From contig JAYMSP010000078.1 in assembly GCA_036897095.1 (NCBI GenBank), positions 1 to 64,000 on the forward strand: DNA of 64,000 nucleotides, written 5' to 3'. Numbering within the stretch: the stretch's first letter is position 1; each line of letters begins with the position of its first letter. A program made the position numbers and the translations under genes. The notes under the pieces were generated by a model. The model saw nothing but the letters and a program-made list of their open reading frames with translations. It was not told where the DNA came from and searched no databases. Origin of the DNA: Plantago elongata (taxonomy: Eukaryota; Streptophyta; Magnoliopsida; Lamiales; Plantaginaceae). This document shows positions 46,001 through 59,100 of this stretch, one piece after another.

Positions 46001-49000
46001 AAGTGCCACTGATTTCTTTGTTTGTCTGTACATCAGATTCATATACAAGTTGATACTTCTCTGCCTATTTATTCGTGCTATGCTTTTATGTTCATCCGTT
46101 TTATTCTGTTAGTACTCATATATGTGCTGGTTTAGCTTCATGCTGCAGAAGCTATTTTCTCTAGTTGACCAGACTTCTGTACCAGACAATCCAGATTCTT
46201 TACAAAACCAAGAAGTTCTGTTGCCTGGCCACCTGCTAACTATCTACTTAAAGGTACCTTGTTTAACACACTCAACGTTGTTCTGCTTGGATAGCTCAAC
46301 TTTTGTCCCGTTGATATTCATTGATGCATGTATGGTCACAATTTAGATTCATTGGACTTGCATTGCACATTTAATTTGGAATAGACATAGAAACATTCTC
46401 AGCTGAACCATTCCAATATAGCCTGCTGTATACGGTAACGATTCTGCTTTATTGTGTACCCAGGAAAAAATACAGGAGTGGCTTCTCAATGTGAAACGGG
46501 CTCTTCAAGAGGCAGTTGATAAAGTTGATAATTCTAAGAAGTTTGAATTGGAGAGTGGTATGCCGTGTCTTCCTTAAGAGATAGTGCACTATTCCATGCA
46601 TTTGCAATGTTATGTAATCAGTTTTAGTTATAAAAGATATCGAGTCCTAATCTTTTTGCTTTTCTCATTCTATATGCGCTTGGAGATTCTCTATAAGTAT
46701 TTCATATGGGTGTCTCTTACCATCAGAGTTCCTTGTTTTGGTCATTCGCAGTACAAGACATCATGAAGGTAATCGAGAAGAATTCACCTAAGCAAATAGG
46801 CGCAGGTATTGACAACTTTCTGAAGACAGGAAGGTTGAATACAAAGTCCGGTTTAGACTTGCAGCAGGTATATCTGTCGTGTATACCTGCAGTTTTGGGA
46901 ATGTCAATTCCCGCATGATGACATACTTTTTTAAGGCATAGTTATTCCAGCATTGATTATATTTTATTTTGCTTCACTGTCATGTTCCAGCACAGTTGAG
47001 ACCACTTTGACTTTTGAAAGTGAATATGATATATAAAGGTTCAATGAAGAAGCCTTACCATGTATAATACATGTTGCATACCATATAGTAGGTTATCCCA
47101 ACATATTTGGAAGAGGTGGTTCTGCTTGAACTTCATAGATATCACCATTTAATTCATAAAAGACATGCACGGTATACCATAAACTTGCAAAGTGCTATAA
47201 TGGCCACTTTTACATTTTTTTTATGGCACTGGACTTGCGTGGAAATCATTCAATTGTTTACTTGAATTTGTGTTTTGAGACCATCATGAACTGTTCGTCT
47301 GTGATGTTGGGACTTGTATTCTGGAGACATCCTAGTAAGCCTAAGCTACATAATTTGATTATTTATGGTCGGCAACCTCCTGAGCTGCTCAGCAGTGAGT
47401 CTGGTGATGTTAGGACGTGGACTATAGAAAAAACAGAATTCGATTACTTATGGTTTATCGATCTGTCTAGGCTTTATTGATCATTTTCACTTGCAATAGA
47501 ACCAATTATGCAAATTGTTGCCTGCCTGGTTTTCCATTGTTTCTGGTGTGTTTGAGTTACTCATACTTGGTTGTGTGTATAATAAATGCATGGGGGGACA
47601 TTCAATGAAATATATCACTGGGAAAATGTTACTTTTATGCTTTGTATACAATATCGCAAGAGTAATTTCACATGCTTATGCAAGCTCTGGAAGGGTATGG
47701 TATATAGCTACTAATTTATTTTATTTTTTGTTTATGTTTTTAATACTCCTGCTCAGAGAGCTGGATTTACAGTCATGGCTGAGAGACTGAACTTTCTGCG
47801 TTTCATTTCACATTTTCATGCTGTCCATCGTGGTACTGCCTTTGCTGGTCTTCGTACAACAAGCGTACGAAAGTTGTTGCCTGAGTATGTTCTGTCCCCT
47901 ACTATAAATAGAGTAGTTATTTCTTATTTGTATTCTTACCCCTTGTTATCTCTCATGTTACTCTCCCCATCTCATTTTTATATCTACTTTTTCGCACAGG
48001 TCATGGGGTTTTCTTTGTCCTGTTCACACACCTGATGGGGAGCCATGTGGACTGTTGAACCACATGACTGTCTCTTGCCGTAAGATTGTAACCAAGTTTC
48101 ATCATCTTTATATTTGTGCTATTAGTAGATAATTTGTTGTGGCATGTTGTGCTACAAAGAGGGGTAATTGTAGCTCAAGGGCACCAAAAAATAGGAAAAA
48201 GAAGCATATATTGATTTCATAACATTTCTTTACTCTTTTGGCAGGCATAACTTCAGATTACAACTCCAATGGGAAAATAAGGGATGTTCTTGAAATTCGG
48301 AAATTGATTTTGCAAGTTTTGGTAAGTATTGGAATGACTCCATCACTGCCAAAGCTCGTACAAGCTGGTCCCCCTGAAGTTCTCTCTGTTATGTTAGACG
48401 GTCGTGTTGTTGGTAGTTTTTCATCTGATAACATACAGAAAGCTGTTTCTCACCTGCGGAGGTTAAAGGTGGCCGCGACATCCGTGGTGGGTACCTATTC
48501 TTTCTTATCTCAACACAATTTGATGTATAGATGCGGTACTTACTCTCTGCAGCACAGATACCTGAGGATCTTGAGGTGGGCTACGTTCCTCTGAGCATGG
48601 GTGGGGCTTATCCTGGTTTGTACTTGTTCACATCTGCATCCCGATTTGTTCGGCCTGTCCGGAATATCTCAATTCCAAAAGAAGATAGCAACAACATTGA
48701 GCTCGTTGGGCCGTTTGAACAGGTATGTGTTATTCTGACTTCATGTCTTCCTAGGTTTACTTCATCAAACACGAAGATCTGGTGTGGCACTAACAATCAA
48801 CATTGTCTAGGTCTATATGGAGATAAGTTGTCCTGATGGTGGAAGTGGTGGAAGGAGAGATGGTTTTCCGGCTACTCATGAAGAAATTGATCCAACTGCA
48901 ATATTGAGTCTTGTTGGAAATCTAACACCATTTTCTGAACATAACCAGAGTCCTCGTAATATGTATCAGTGTCAGGTCATTTTGATGCTTAATTCTGTAC

Positions 49001-52000
49001 CTTTTACTTATAATGGATTACAAAGGTTTGGGTTTTGACATTCATCTCGGTCACCTTGTAATAGATGGCAAAACAAACAATGGGTTTCTCTTGTCAATCA
49101 CTAAATGCCCGAGCAGATCAAAAGCTGTATCATCTTCAGGTTAGTCCTGATTGTTTCTTGTCCATAGTGTTTGTTAAAGTTCCTCCTGTATATTCTTTTA
49201 TTATCCATTTACTTGTTAAAAGAAAGTTCTTTATTGTTTTATGCCTGTTCAGAAGTGATAATTTTGACCAGCCAGAAGTTAAAAAATTTAATTACATTCA
49301 CAAACACTGCTTTACTGAAGAATTGTATGTTTCATCACCTGGGATTCTCTTGGGAGAATCTAGTAATTTGGAAATCGCAGATGTACAGAAATAACTAAAT
49401 TGCTTAATGTACAAGTCAAGTATAATAGGCATCCACCTAGCATGCAAAATGCTGCAGCATAAACTTCATGGATCGCTAGGAGATTATATAGGATTTAATG
49501 GAATGACCAGCAGTAATAGGATTTGTCTATTTCAAATGTAGCCAAAGATTCATTTGTTCCTGTGGCTTTGAGATATAATCGACTGAATCAAAATGGCTCT
49601 CAAACCCTTCTTTACTTCACTTCCTGAAGTATAAGATGTTAGTCCCATTTTGGGTATGGGTCAATTGGAAGCAGCCTCTCAGTTATTGCAGGGGAAAAGT
49701 TGTGTACATCTGGACCCCCAATTACGCCTTGTTGTGCAACTCTCTCAAGGCACTTGGGAACGATTATCTAGGTTGTGTGATTTTCTAATTTGGAAGACAC
49801 CCAAAGCCTAGATCCCAAAGAGAGAAACAAAAATAGCGGCTGTCCATGTTTCTACCCTCATCAGGGTTAGTAAGTCGGGGGCAAAATTGTAATTTTGGCC
49901 CCCAAATCCCTCTTAATCACCCTGAATTCGCTCTTAAATCCTAATACACTTAATTCGCCAAATTGTAGCACGGCCGCTACGCACACAATCCATTACTTTG
50001 GATGTGATTAGTTGTTATCGATGTTGCTCCTTGGGATCTGGTTATTTTTATAACACAATATTTTATTGGTCTTAATGTGATTTCATTTCTCACTTGATCT
50101 TACCTGATGTTCTGGAATGTTGCTGGCAGACTCCACAAACCCCGATTGTTCGCACTAAGACATACACGAAGTACAATATAGATGATTCTCCATTGGGGAC
50201 CAATGCGATTGTAGCGGTTTTAGCTTACTCAGGGTAAACTTTCAAACACATTTTGTATGATTGTCGTGTTTGAGAATTATGTTTCATGTTTTATCCTCAA
50301 CTTATACAGATACGATATGGAGGATGCCATGTTGCTAAATAAATCAGCTGTTGAGCGTGGAATGTTCCGTGGATCCATATATCAGGTCTGGCGTGTTTAA
50401 GATTTTTGTTTAAATTAATATATTTGACATGGGATGCTAAACATTGCTGTCTATTACTCTCTAGATTAGCACACTGTTGTGTTGCATGTGTTGTAGATGA
50501 TCTTTCTCAAATCCTCCTAAACAGGGTTTCTTGCAGTCGGGGGGATTAGGCAATAGATTGAGACATTAAGTTTAGAAAGTTACAATATTATCTATTAAAA
50601 TACTGAATATGTCAAGAGCAGTTGGGTATGTTTAGTCTTGTAGCATGATAAATGGTATAAAATGTTGAATTTTCAGGCATCTAAATGACTTATAGTAGTA
50701 ATACAATACTAGATGATTGTGTAGGATTTGGTGAACTATATGGACCTGATGACAAATGCAGTTTCTTAAACGACCTTGAGGAACTTCTATACATCACAAG
50801 AAATTGAGTATTGTGAATACAGAGAGTACTAGAAGAGTTTAAGTATGATTGTTTGATGGATCATGGTGCCAGTTCTAATTATTTCTGTAAGAACTATCAG
50901 TTGATTGAGTAATATCTTCTCCTCGATATGCTTCGAGAGCTAAAATTGTAGTGTAGAGACTATATTTCTTATTGTGATAGGAAAAACAACTATGTAATAT
51001 TTGATACTCCCTCCGTCCCAGCTTCATCTTCTCGTATTCCATTTTGGTCCGTCCCAACTTCATTTTCCCATCCCTTAAATGGAAAATATCTCTCATACTT
51101 TATATATTATCTCTCCTACTTTATTTACTTTCTCCCCTACTTTATCACATCACTCTTTTTCCTACTTTATCACCTTCTCTCCTACTTTATTCACTTTTTT
51201 CTTAATACCTGAGCCCGGGGCCATGGGAAGTTCAAGTTGGGAAGGATGGAGTATATGACTTTGTTGATTCCGAGTCCTTTATCTGCAGACAGAAACAGTT
51301 GATTTAAGTGAACCAAAGAGCAAGTCAGGTGGTAACCAAATATATTTTGGAAGAAGCAATCTGGACAGGACAAGTCATCATGTCATTGATGCTGATGGTC
51401 TCCCCTTTGTTGGGCAGGTGATCCTTTTTATATTTTTTCCCTTGTACTTTCGTTTTTCCTAATTTGTTAACTAATTATTCAACCTCCTTGTTGCAGATGA
51501 TAAGACCTGGAGAACCATTATATAGCACCTACAATTCGACTACAAATAAAGTTAGACCCCACTCACTGAAATATTCAGAACCCTACTTCGTCGATTATGT
51601 TGCTACTGACGTTAAAAGCAAAAGGCATATTCAGAAGGTATTTACATTTAACACTGTATTGGGACCTCTTGTGCTATTCTGAAATTGAGTACCCCTTGAG
51701 TTGAAGATTTTGATGATCCTGTTTTAGATCTCTGCTCAGATGAAAGAAAATTATTCTAGTTTGCATCTGTCCTTGTTTTTATCTTCCCATATTTTTTTAC
51801 TTTAAAGGATTTAATATGATAATGGTCCCAATACCTCTTTCCAAGTTATCCTAACTGTTTCTTTATTTCACTGGCATGGTTCTGTCATATAGCCTTTTTG
51901 CATTTAAAACAAATGTTGCCTTTTGGTTTACCTCTCATCCATATGAGTGAGCAGGTTATTTGGCCTCGGTTATATTTAAGTGCATCATCTCTGAATTCCT

Positions 52001-53770
52001 TTTAGTCAGTTAAGATGTCATTCAGTCATTGTTACTTTTTTAGCATGTTATAAAAACTCTCTTAGTCTTACTAATACGTATACTTCTCTTTTGTGAAAAC
52101 TAAAGATATTATCGAAGTGAAGGGGACTGAATAGAGATTATTACGGTCATATTCTGGCGTTCTATCATTCATTTTTTTGGGCCCTTTGGCGGGATTTCTA
52201 GGCTGCTCAGTTTATTTAAAATGGGATTACCTCGTAGAATTCAAAGAAGGTTCAGTCATCCTAGTTATAGTTATAGGTTTTCATATACTAGCATGTAGCA
52301 TCTTTATTCAGTATATCATAGTACTGCTTAAACTAAGTTTCTTTCAAGGATTTGATGCTTAGAATATGTATATATTGCATCTTTCTTGCAGGCAAACATA
52401 CGTTTAAGGCATCCTAGAAATCCGATAATCGGTGATAAATTTAGTAGCAGACATGGGCAAAAGGGTGTTTGTTCTCAGCTATGGCCAGATATTGATATGC
52501 CGTTTTCAGGAAATACTGGAATGAGGCCCGATCTTATAATCAATCCTCATGCATTCCCTTCCAGGATGACCATTGCTATGCTTTTAGAATCAATGGCTTC
52601 TAAGGTATGATCAGTAAGCACGATTATTTTTGTTAACCAAGGTGGTGGATTTTTTTTTCACTGCACCTCTGTGATTTGTAATGTTAGGGTGGCTCCTTGA
52701 ATGGAGAATTTGTTGATGGAACACCATTTCGGAGCTCAGTGGAAAATACCACTGATGATCCACTGGCTTCACGTGTGAATGAGTTCGGTTCTGTGTTGAA
52801 GGAGCATGGGTTCAATTACTTTGGAAATGAGGTACTATACAGTGGATTTTATGGGACAGAGATGACTTGTGAAATATTTATGGGGCCTGTATACTACCAG
52901 CGTCTCCGGCATATGGTTTCTGATAAATTTCAGGTACAACCTCTTCTAAATTTTCTTTTGCACTCTCTTTCCAAAGAAATAGGACGGGGTAAGAAAATTT
53001 GAGGGAAAGTTGAATTATCTGTCTTTTCATGTATTCCGTGCTTCAGGGATGTTGTGCATCATTATCCCTACTGAAAGAGTGTAATATGCTGCACACAGTG
53101 AGAGGGAATCTATGTAAAAACCCATGTACAGGCCTTTGTGAAATTTACTCTTGAATAAAGCAATTTGCCAAATGTGTAGTCACAGTCCCTATTTTGTACT
53201 CTTATCATATGATTACCAAATTACATATTCTGAGAAGAGATTGCTTGTTGAGCTTGTTTGAGCCTTTGAGGAGTGAAGTTTCCTATCATGCACTCTGATT
53301 ACTAGAGAACTTGCAAGGCTATTATGTAACCTGGTGTCATTTGTTTTTAGGTCCGTTCGACGGGGATGGTTGATCAGGTCACCCGACAGCCCATTAAAGG
53401 AAGAAAGCGTGGTGGAGGTATCCGGTTTGGAGAAATGGAGCGCGATTCTCTTTTAGCTCATGGAGCTGCATACTTATTACACGATAGGCTTCACACAAGT
53501 TCCGACTATCATGTTGCAGATGTTTGCTCCATTTGTGGAAGCATATTATCAGCCAATATCGTTCAGTCACCTGCAAAGAAAATACGAGATAAAATGGGCA
53601 CTGGGCTTCCACCCATTCGATTACCCAAAAAGGTTAAATGTGTGTCCTGCAATACGAGTAAAGGAATGGAGACTGTTGCTATGCCTTATGTCTTCAGATA
53701 CCTAGCCACAGAATTGGCTGCCATGAACATAAAGATGACTCTCCAGTTAAGTAATGGAAGAGGAGCTTGA
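42211..53770 (+). CDS. NRPA2: RNA polymerase I second-largest subunit
   Basis: Catalytic beta-like subunit of Pol I, which transcribes 45S rRNA in the nucleolus. I assign it to Pol I and not Pol II, IV or V from diagnostic runs such as [18 protein letters not shown] and [20 protein letters not shown]. There are 27 coding exons, giving 1,186 residues: 42211–42412, 43386–43465, 43564–43683, 43771–43850, 43937–44000, 44164–44234, 44587–44664, 44739–44784, 45490–45670, 45742–45794, 45925–45998, 46136–46253, 46464–46557, 46752–46867, 47757–47884, 48000–48079, 48245–48486, 48558–48722, 48811–48975, 49065–49139, 50130–50233, 50310–50385, 51289–51417, 51497–51637, 52392–52604, 52688–52933, 53351–53770. 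The active-centre motif [12 protein letters not shown] is at about 908. The C-terminal zinc site is CSIC (about 1105) with CVSC (about 1145). All phases agree. Intron 1 is U12-type AT–AC. Confidence 0.96.
42413..43385 (+). other. U12-type AT–AC intron (NRPA2 intron 1)
   Basis: The intron starts ATATCCTTTTG, matching the U12 5' splice consensus, and ends GTTATAC. The branch-site consensus TCCTTAAC lies at 43367–43374, its branch A 12 bases before the intron end. Splicing gives [16 protein letters not shown], which restores the expected Leu-Arg-Ile-Trp run of the family; no GT–AG choice does so. A (GT)n microsatellite lies inside (43035–43064). Confidence 0.92.
43035..43064. repeat. (GT)n microsatellite
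   Basis: About 14 GT/TG units inside NRPA2 intron 1, continuing as GGGTGTGGGTGG. Confidence 0.95.
44812..45029 (-). mobile_element. Retroposed insert with poly-A tail (SINE or truncated LINE) in NRPA2 intron 8
   Basis: A direct repeat TGTCTCCTTT flanks the insert (44802–44811 and 45030–45039). Read on the minus strand the insert ends AATAAAACCTGTTTGCGTTT then CAAC and a run of A. That is the shape of a retroposon 3' end. It is about 210 bases long with no coding capacity. The intact target repeats suggest a fairly young insertion. Confidence 0.7.
49877..49903. other. Strong hairpin in NRPA2 intron 20
   Basis: GGGGGCAAAATT and AATTTTGGCCCCC form a stem of about 12 pairs (one bulge) around a 3-base loop. 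It lies inside a GC-richer patch (about 49840–49990) of the 990-base intron, possibly an old insert. Confidence 0.6.
51005..51253. mobile_element. Stowaway MITE in NRPA2 intron 22
   Basis: The left end TACTCCCTCCGTCCC and the right end GGGAAGGATGGAGTA are inverted repeats with TA at both borders. The interior has several CTCCTACTTTAT repeats typical of this subfamily. About 249 bases, non-coding. Confidence 0.88.
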
Positions 53771-54060
53771 AGAATCTGTCTAACTGTATATTAGCTTAGC
53801 TACCCATAACACTTGTTTATCTTTTGGTGTTTCTTACTAAGTTTTGTGGCTTGGCTTAAAACATGTTTATTAACTAGGCATGCTGATATCATTCAGTTAC
53901 AAAGATTTTTTGATGTCATCTGACATTAACTTCATAATATATAGTACTAAGATTACTACATTATTTTCCTTTCCTCTAAGATGGAGCAGAAGTATCAAAC
54001 AAATCATTTAGTTAAAGATAAACCCCATCATATTGAGTAACAAAACAAATCATAAATCCA
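53771..54060. other. Convergent 3' flanks of NRPA2 and the PGIP relic
   Basis: 3' UTR of NRPA2 and short AT-rich spacer; no gene. Confidence 0.5.
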
Positions 54061-55047
54061 TTACTTGCATGGCTCTAATGGGACTCCACATAAACATCTA
54101 TTATGAAAGAATGAGGAACTATCCCAATTTTTGGACCGGTACCTCAGCTTCCATCCAGTTGGGATTTCACCACACAATCTGTTGTAAGTTACATTCAGCT
54201 GCTGTAGATACACAGCTTCAACAATCTGCTTTGGGATGTTTCCATATATTCTGTTATGGGATATGTCCAACACATCCAAAGAGTCCATGAAGCCCACTTT
54301 TGAAAGGTCGAATGCGAAACTATTCCTCGAGATGATAATGCTGCTAGTGGTCTTTCCTTTCCCAAAAAACACAGATGCATCGCCTGATAAGTTGTTTCTT
54401 GAGATGTCAACTTGAGAGAAATTCACCTTTGATAAGGAAGCTGGAATGTCACCTGATAAGAGATTGTTAGATAAGATAAGAGCTGGATTTTTCACCTTTG
54501 AAGTGGCCGAATGATTCAGGGATTGGGCCAGTGAGTTGGTTTCTGCTGAGATCGATCGCATAGAGAGCAGGAATTGTGGCAAGAGAAGGTGGGATCAAAC
54601 CAGATAAACGGTTAAACGAAAGGTCAAGATAGAAAAGATTTTTGAGATTTTTAAGAAAATCAGGGACAGGTCCTGATACGTTCGTCCAGCTTATGACTAG
54701 GTACGTTAACTGTGACAATTCTTGGATTGATGATGGGATCGAACCAGTGAGGTTCGGGATTTTGTGGAGTCGGAGATGCTGAAGGTGTTTTAGCTTCGCA
54801 ATTGACGGAATTGTGTCATTGAGGAGGTCATATGATGTTATGTCAAGGCCGATGACATATCCTGTTGTTCGTTGCATTCTACACCGTACCAGCTGCAGCA
54901 ATCAGAATCGGGGTTCCATGAGGGGAATGGATTTGGATTCAAGAAACTGGATTTGAACGCTAGCAACGCAGCCTTGTCGTCGGCATCACAATGGCCAGTT
55001 GCTGCTGAGAGTATAGGGAGTAGAAGGAAGAGAAGTGGTAGTAACAT
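54061..55047 (-). pseudogene. Polygalacturonase-inhibiting protein (PGIP) gene, frameshifted
   Basis: A single-exon leucine-rich-repeat gene on the minus strand. It would encode a secreted cell-wall protein that blocks fungal polygalacturonases. The start MLLPLLFLLLPILSAATGHC is a signal peptide, followed by the LRR cap (ALLAFKSSFLNPNPFPSWNP, then DCCSWYGVECNEQ). About ten plant-type LRRs follow (NLTGSIPSSIQELSQL, LSGLIPPSLATIPALYAIDL). The C-terminal cap is FFHNRCLCGVPLEPCK with stop at 54063–54061. Relative to the family the frame is lost twice, near 54865 and near 54490, each consistent with a one-base loss. Apart from that, length and repeat order are normal, so decay is recent, or these are sequencing errors. 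No rescue by splicing is evident. Confidence 0.82.
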
Positions 55048-56198
55048 TGCTGTGATTTAGTGAGAATTGGATGGTGTAGTGATGAAAAAGAGTTGGAAAC
55101 TAGTTCTATAAATGGAGTTGAATATGAAGATTAGGCTAACATTATTACATTAGGGATTTGGTCGAATGTGGAAAATTTATCATGTTATTTTCTTGGTTGT
55201 GGGCTTCTGTGATCTGTAATGGTTGACTTGTGCAGCTCATGGACAATTGAGACTTTGCATCTTGGCTTGTGGAGCTTTGATGAGAGTTGTCAATAAGAAT
55301 TTGACCCGGCTGAAATTTAACGGGTCTGAGTTCGGTTCTGCCCATCCCAATCTACATGTGCACGGCTAAGGCGAGAGCAAAATTATAAATGGCTGAGACG
55401 AATGAAAATGAAATACATATATATCATCTTGAACTACTATTGTGTAGTACACATCTATTTGCGAGTTTTAATACTAAATCTATGATCCATGCTAGCAAGA
55501 AATAATTTTGGGTGTGATTATAGTAAGCATCTTTTAAATGTCTTACTTTGGTTTAAGCACAAAGACCGTACAGAACAAAGTGAAAATAACAATCTCATAT
55601 CTAAAACGGAGTTCAGTTTAGTAATAGTTGAGTGCTTGTTACTTGTTAGTGATTAGGAAAGGAATAAAGCACCAAGAATTAAGAACGCAGCTAATGAATC
55701 TTTTTCTTTCCTAGTGAATTGCTTAAAGAAAGAACTTAATGGTGGAGTGATATCCACTAAACAGGTTCAGACCTCACCTGGAGTAAATTTATTTCATATA
55801 TGTATTCGTATTGCGGTTTAATTTGAATTATATTATTACATGAGTTCGTAAAATTTATTCAGTACGTACTTAAAGGTTCAATGAAATAGAGAAGAAACAA
55901 AACAAATAAGAAAGGACTTAAATCAATGGATTTGATCATGTGTTTAAGAATATTTTCTTGTTTCATCAACCGATAGATGGAATGAAAGACAAATCCAGAA
56001 ACTTTTCACATGATGTTTCTCCTCCCAAGAACTTTAGCACAAAGTCTGATACCTTCCTCAGATTCTTTCCTACAGAATCACTTTTTTGTTCCCTAACATG
56101 AACAACTTCTTTGCTTCTGAGTGGAGTTAGAGATATCTTGAGCTAATCCACTTCTTGATAACTTCCTTAAGGAGCCAAACAAAGCTGAAAAAAGCATC
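55048..56198. other. Intergenic region and MCTP 5' leader
   Basis: Promoter side of the PGIP relic (minus-strand TATAAATGG-like motif near 55108) and, from about 56030, the likely 5' UTR of the MCTP gene. GGTTCAGACCTCACC near 55765 is B-box-like but no full SINE or tRNA can be drawn. No gene. Confidence 0.45.
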
Positions 56199-59100
56199 AT
56201 GAAGTTAGTGGTAGAAGTAATAGATGCACATGATCTTATGCCTAAAGATGGTACAGGATCAGCAAGTCCATATGTAGAAGTCGATTTCGACAACCAGATT
56301 AGTCGAACCAGAACAATCCCCAAGAACCTCAATCCCATTTGGAACCAGAAACTTATCTTTCAGTTTGACCAAACCACAAACAATCACTTCCATCACATTG
56401 AAGTGTCTGTTTATCATGGGAGGAGAGAGCCAAATCCAGGTAGAAATTTTCTTGGAAGGGTGAGAGTTTCTTGTTCGAATATCGTTAGGAAAGGTGAAGA
56501 AGTTTACCAGAGATTCCAACTTGAAAAGAAGTCTCTTGTTTCATCTGTCAAAGGTGAAATAGGCCTTCAAATCTATATCTCCTCAGAATCTGTTCCAACT
56601 GAAGCCACTAAACAATTGTCACCTCAACAACACTCTATCCCTTCCAAACTTCTCGTTTTAGATTCCGAAAACCTCACAGATACCCAACCTGTTATATCAT
56701 TTCCTCCTCCACAGTCTCCAAATAAAGGCAATAACTCAATCACTTTGAAACAAGAAAACACCAAATATCCTCCTGACTCAACTGAAACTCACAGCCACTT
56801 TTCTGATACTCGATCAGTTCTTAAAGATAGCGTCAACATCAGCTCAAAGGCTACTTTTCACATACAGAAGCAGCAAACAGCACCAAAACCGGCACTTTAC
56901 GCAGAGAAGAGACCAGAAGGAGTCCAATTAACAATGCAGCAGCAAGTCACCAACAGTCGGCCTCATACAAGCCATGAAGGGGACTACGAGGTGAAAGAAG
57001 CTGTGGGGCCTTACAGTGGAAGAGGGTGGATGGGAAGCGAAAGAGTAGCTGCAAACACATTTGATCTGGTTGAGCAAATGTACTATCTTTACGTTCGAGT
57101 GGTCAAGGCCAAGGATCTTGCAGCAGGCGTCATCACAGCTAGCTGTGATCCTTATGTGGAAGTGAAGCTCGGAAACTACAAAGGAAGGACTAAACATGTT
57201 GAGAAGAGAATGAATCCCGAATGGAACCAAGTATTTGCTTTCTCTAAAGAGCGGATACAATCATCTGTTCTTGAGGTTTACGTGAAAGACAAGGATATGG
57301 TGGGAAGAGATGACTCTCTTGGGAGGGTGATTTTCGACTTGAATGAAGTACCGACAAGAGTCCCACCCGATAGCCCTCTAGCACCTCAATGGTACCGGCT
57401 AGAGGACAGGCGTGGGGATGGAATGGCACGAGGCGAAATTATGGTTGCGGTTTGGATGGGAACACAAGCTGATGAAGCGTTCACAGAAGCATGGCATGCT
57501 GATGCAGCTTCTGTTTATGGAGAAGGGGTTCTCAACATAAGGTCCAAGGTGTATGTTTCACCAAAACTGTGGTACTTGAGAGTGAATGTCATTGAAGCAC
57601 AAGACATCATTCCAAATGACAGAAGCCGGAATCCAGAAGTTCTTGTAAAAGTTCAGGTGGGAAGCCAAGTTCTCAAAACCGCGGTTTGCCCATCTCCTAC
57701 GGCAAATCCCATCTGGAACGAAGACTTGGTCTTTGTAGCTGCAGAGCCTTTCGAAGAGCACCTTGTACTTACTGTAGTGGATCTAGTACACTCCTCGAAA
57801 GATGATGTACTGGGGCAAATAAGCCTACCTCTTACAGTGTTTGAAAAGAGGCTTGATCACCGCCCTGTCCATTCACGGTGGTTTAATCTTGAAAGCTTTG
57901 GTCTTGGTACATTGGAAGGCGAAAGGAGACGGGAGCACAAGTTCTCAAGCAGAATACACTTGAGAGTATGTCTCGAAGGTGGATATCATGTACTTGATGA
58001 ATCCACAATGTACATAAGTGATCAACGCCCAACAGCAAAGCAACTGTGGAAGCCTCCTGTGGGCGTTCTCGAAGTTGGGATACTAAGTGCTGAAGGGCTC
58101 CTCCCCATGAAGATGAAAGATGGCAGGGGAAGTACTGATGCTTACTGCGTGGCAAAGTATGGCCAGAAATGGATCCGAACGAGAACCATTCTGGACAACT
58201 TTAGTCCTAAATGGAATGAGCAGTACACTTGGGAGGTTTATGATCCTTGCACTGTCATAACATTGGGAGTTTTTGATAACTGCCACTTGGGGAGTCAAAA
58301 GCAAGGCCCTGGCGGACCTACGCCACCACGTGATTCACGTATTGGGAAGGTACGTGTAAGGTTGTCCACCTTAGAAGCTCATCGTACTTACACGAGTTCT
58401 TATCCCCTTTTGGTTCTACAACCATCGGGGGTCAAGAAAATGGGTGATCTCCAACTGGTGATTCGTTTCACAAGCCTTGCGCTCTCCCAGACGATACACA
58501 TCTATGGAAAGCCCTTACTCCCGAAAATGCACTATCTACATCCGTTCACTGTTAACCAAGTTGAGAACTTGAGGTACCAAGCTATGAACATCGTAGCAAC
58601 ACGGCTCAGCCGGGCTGAGCCTCCACTAAGGAAAGAGACTGTTGAGTACATGTTAGACGTAGATTCCCACATGTGGAGCATGAGACGCAGCAAGGCCAAC
58701 TTCTTCCGCATCATGTCGCTCCTGTCAGGCCTAATATCCATAAACCGGTGGTTTACCGACGTCTGCCACTGGAAAAACCCAATCACTTCAGTTCTTGTCC
58801 ACATGCTCTTCCTGATACTAATCTGGTACCCGGAGCTGATACTCCCGACACTCTGCCTTTACATGTTCCTCATCGGGCTATGGAACTACAGGTACCGACC
58901 TAGGCACCCACCCCACATGGACCCAAAGCTCTCTTGGGCGGAAGCAGTGAACCTAGACGAGTTGGATGAAGAATTCGACACGTTTCCAACATCCAGACCA
59001 CATGATATCGTCCGCATGAGGTATGATCGGCTAAGGAGCGTAGCTGGCAGGATTCAAACAGTGGTGGGAGATATCGCTACGCAAGGGGAACGAGTCCAGG

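Noticed and set aside
47223-47790. Open frames inside NRPA2 intron 14
   Set aside because: No domain, no splice logic, and the flanking exons join in phase without them.
49065-49394. Longer exon reading through 49139 in NRPA2
   Set aside because: The family sequence continues from YHLQ straight to TPQTPIVRT at 50130, so the open read-through is intronic.
42211-53770. Assignment of the polymerase gene to Pol IV/V (NRPD2/NRPE2) or Pol II
   Set aside because: The runs around [18 protein letters not shown], the zinc region and overall length fit the Pol I subunit; the NRPD2-type run GYNQEDSIVMNK is replaced by [12 protein letters not shown].
55735-55800. GGTTCAGACCTCACC as a SINE B-box
   Set aside because: Only one weak box, no tail and no target duplication.
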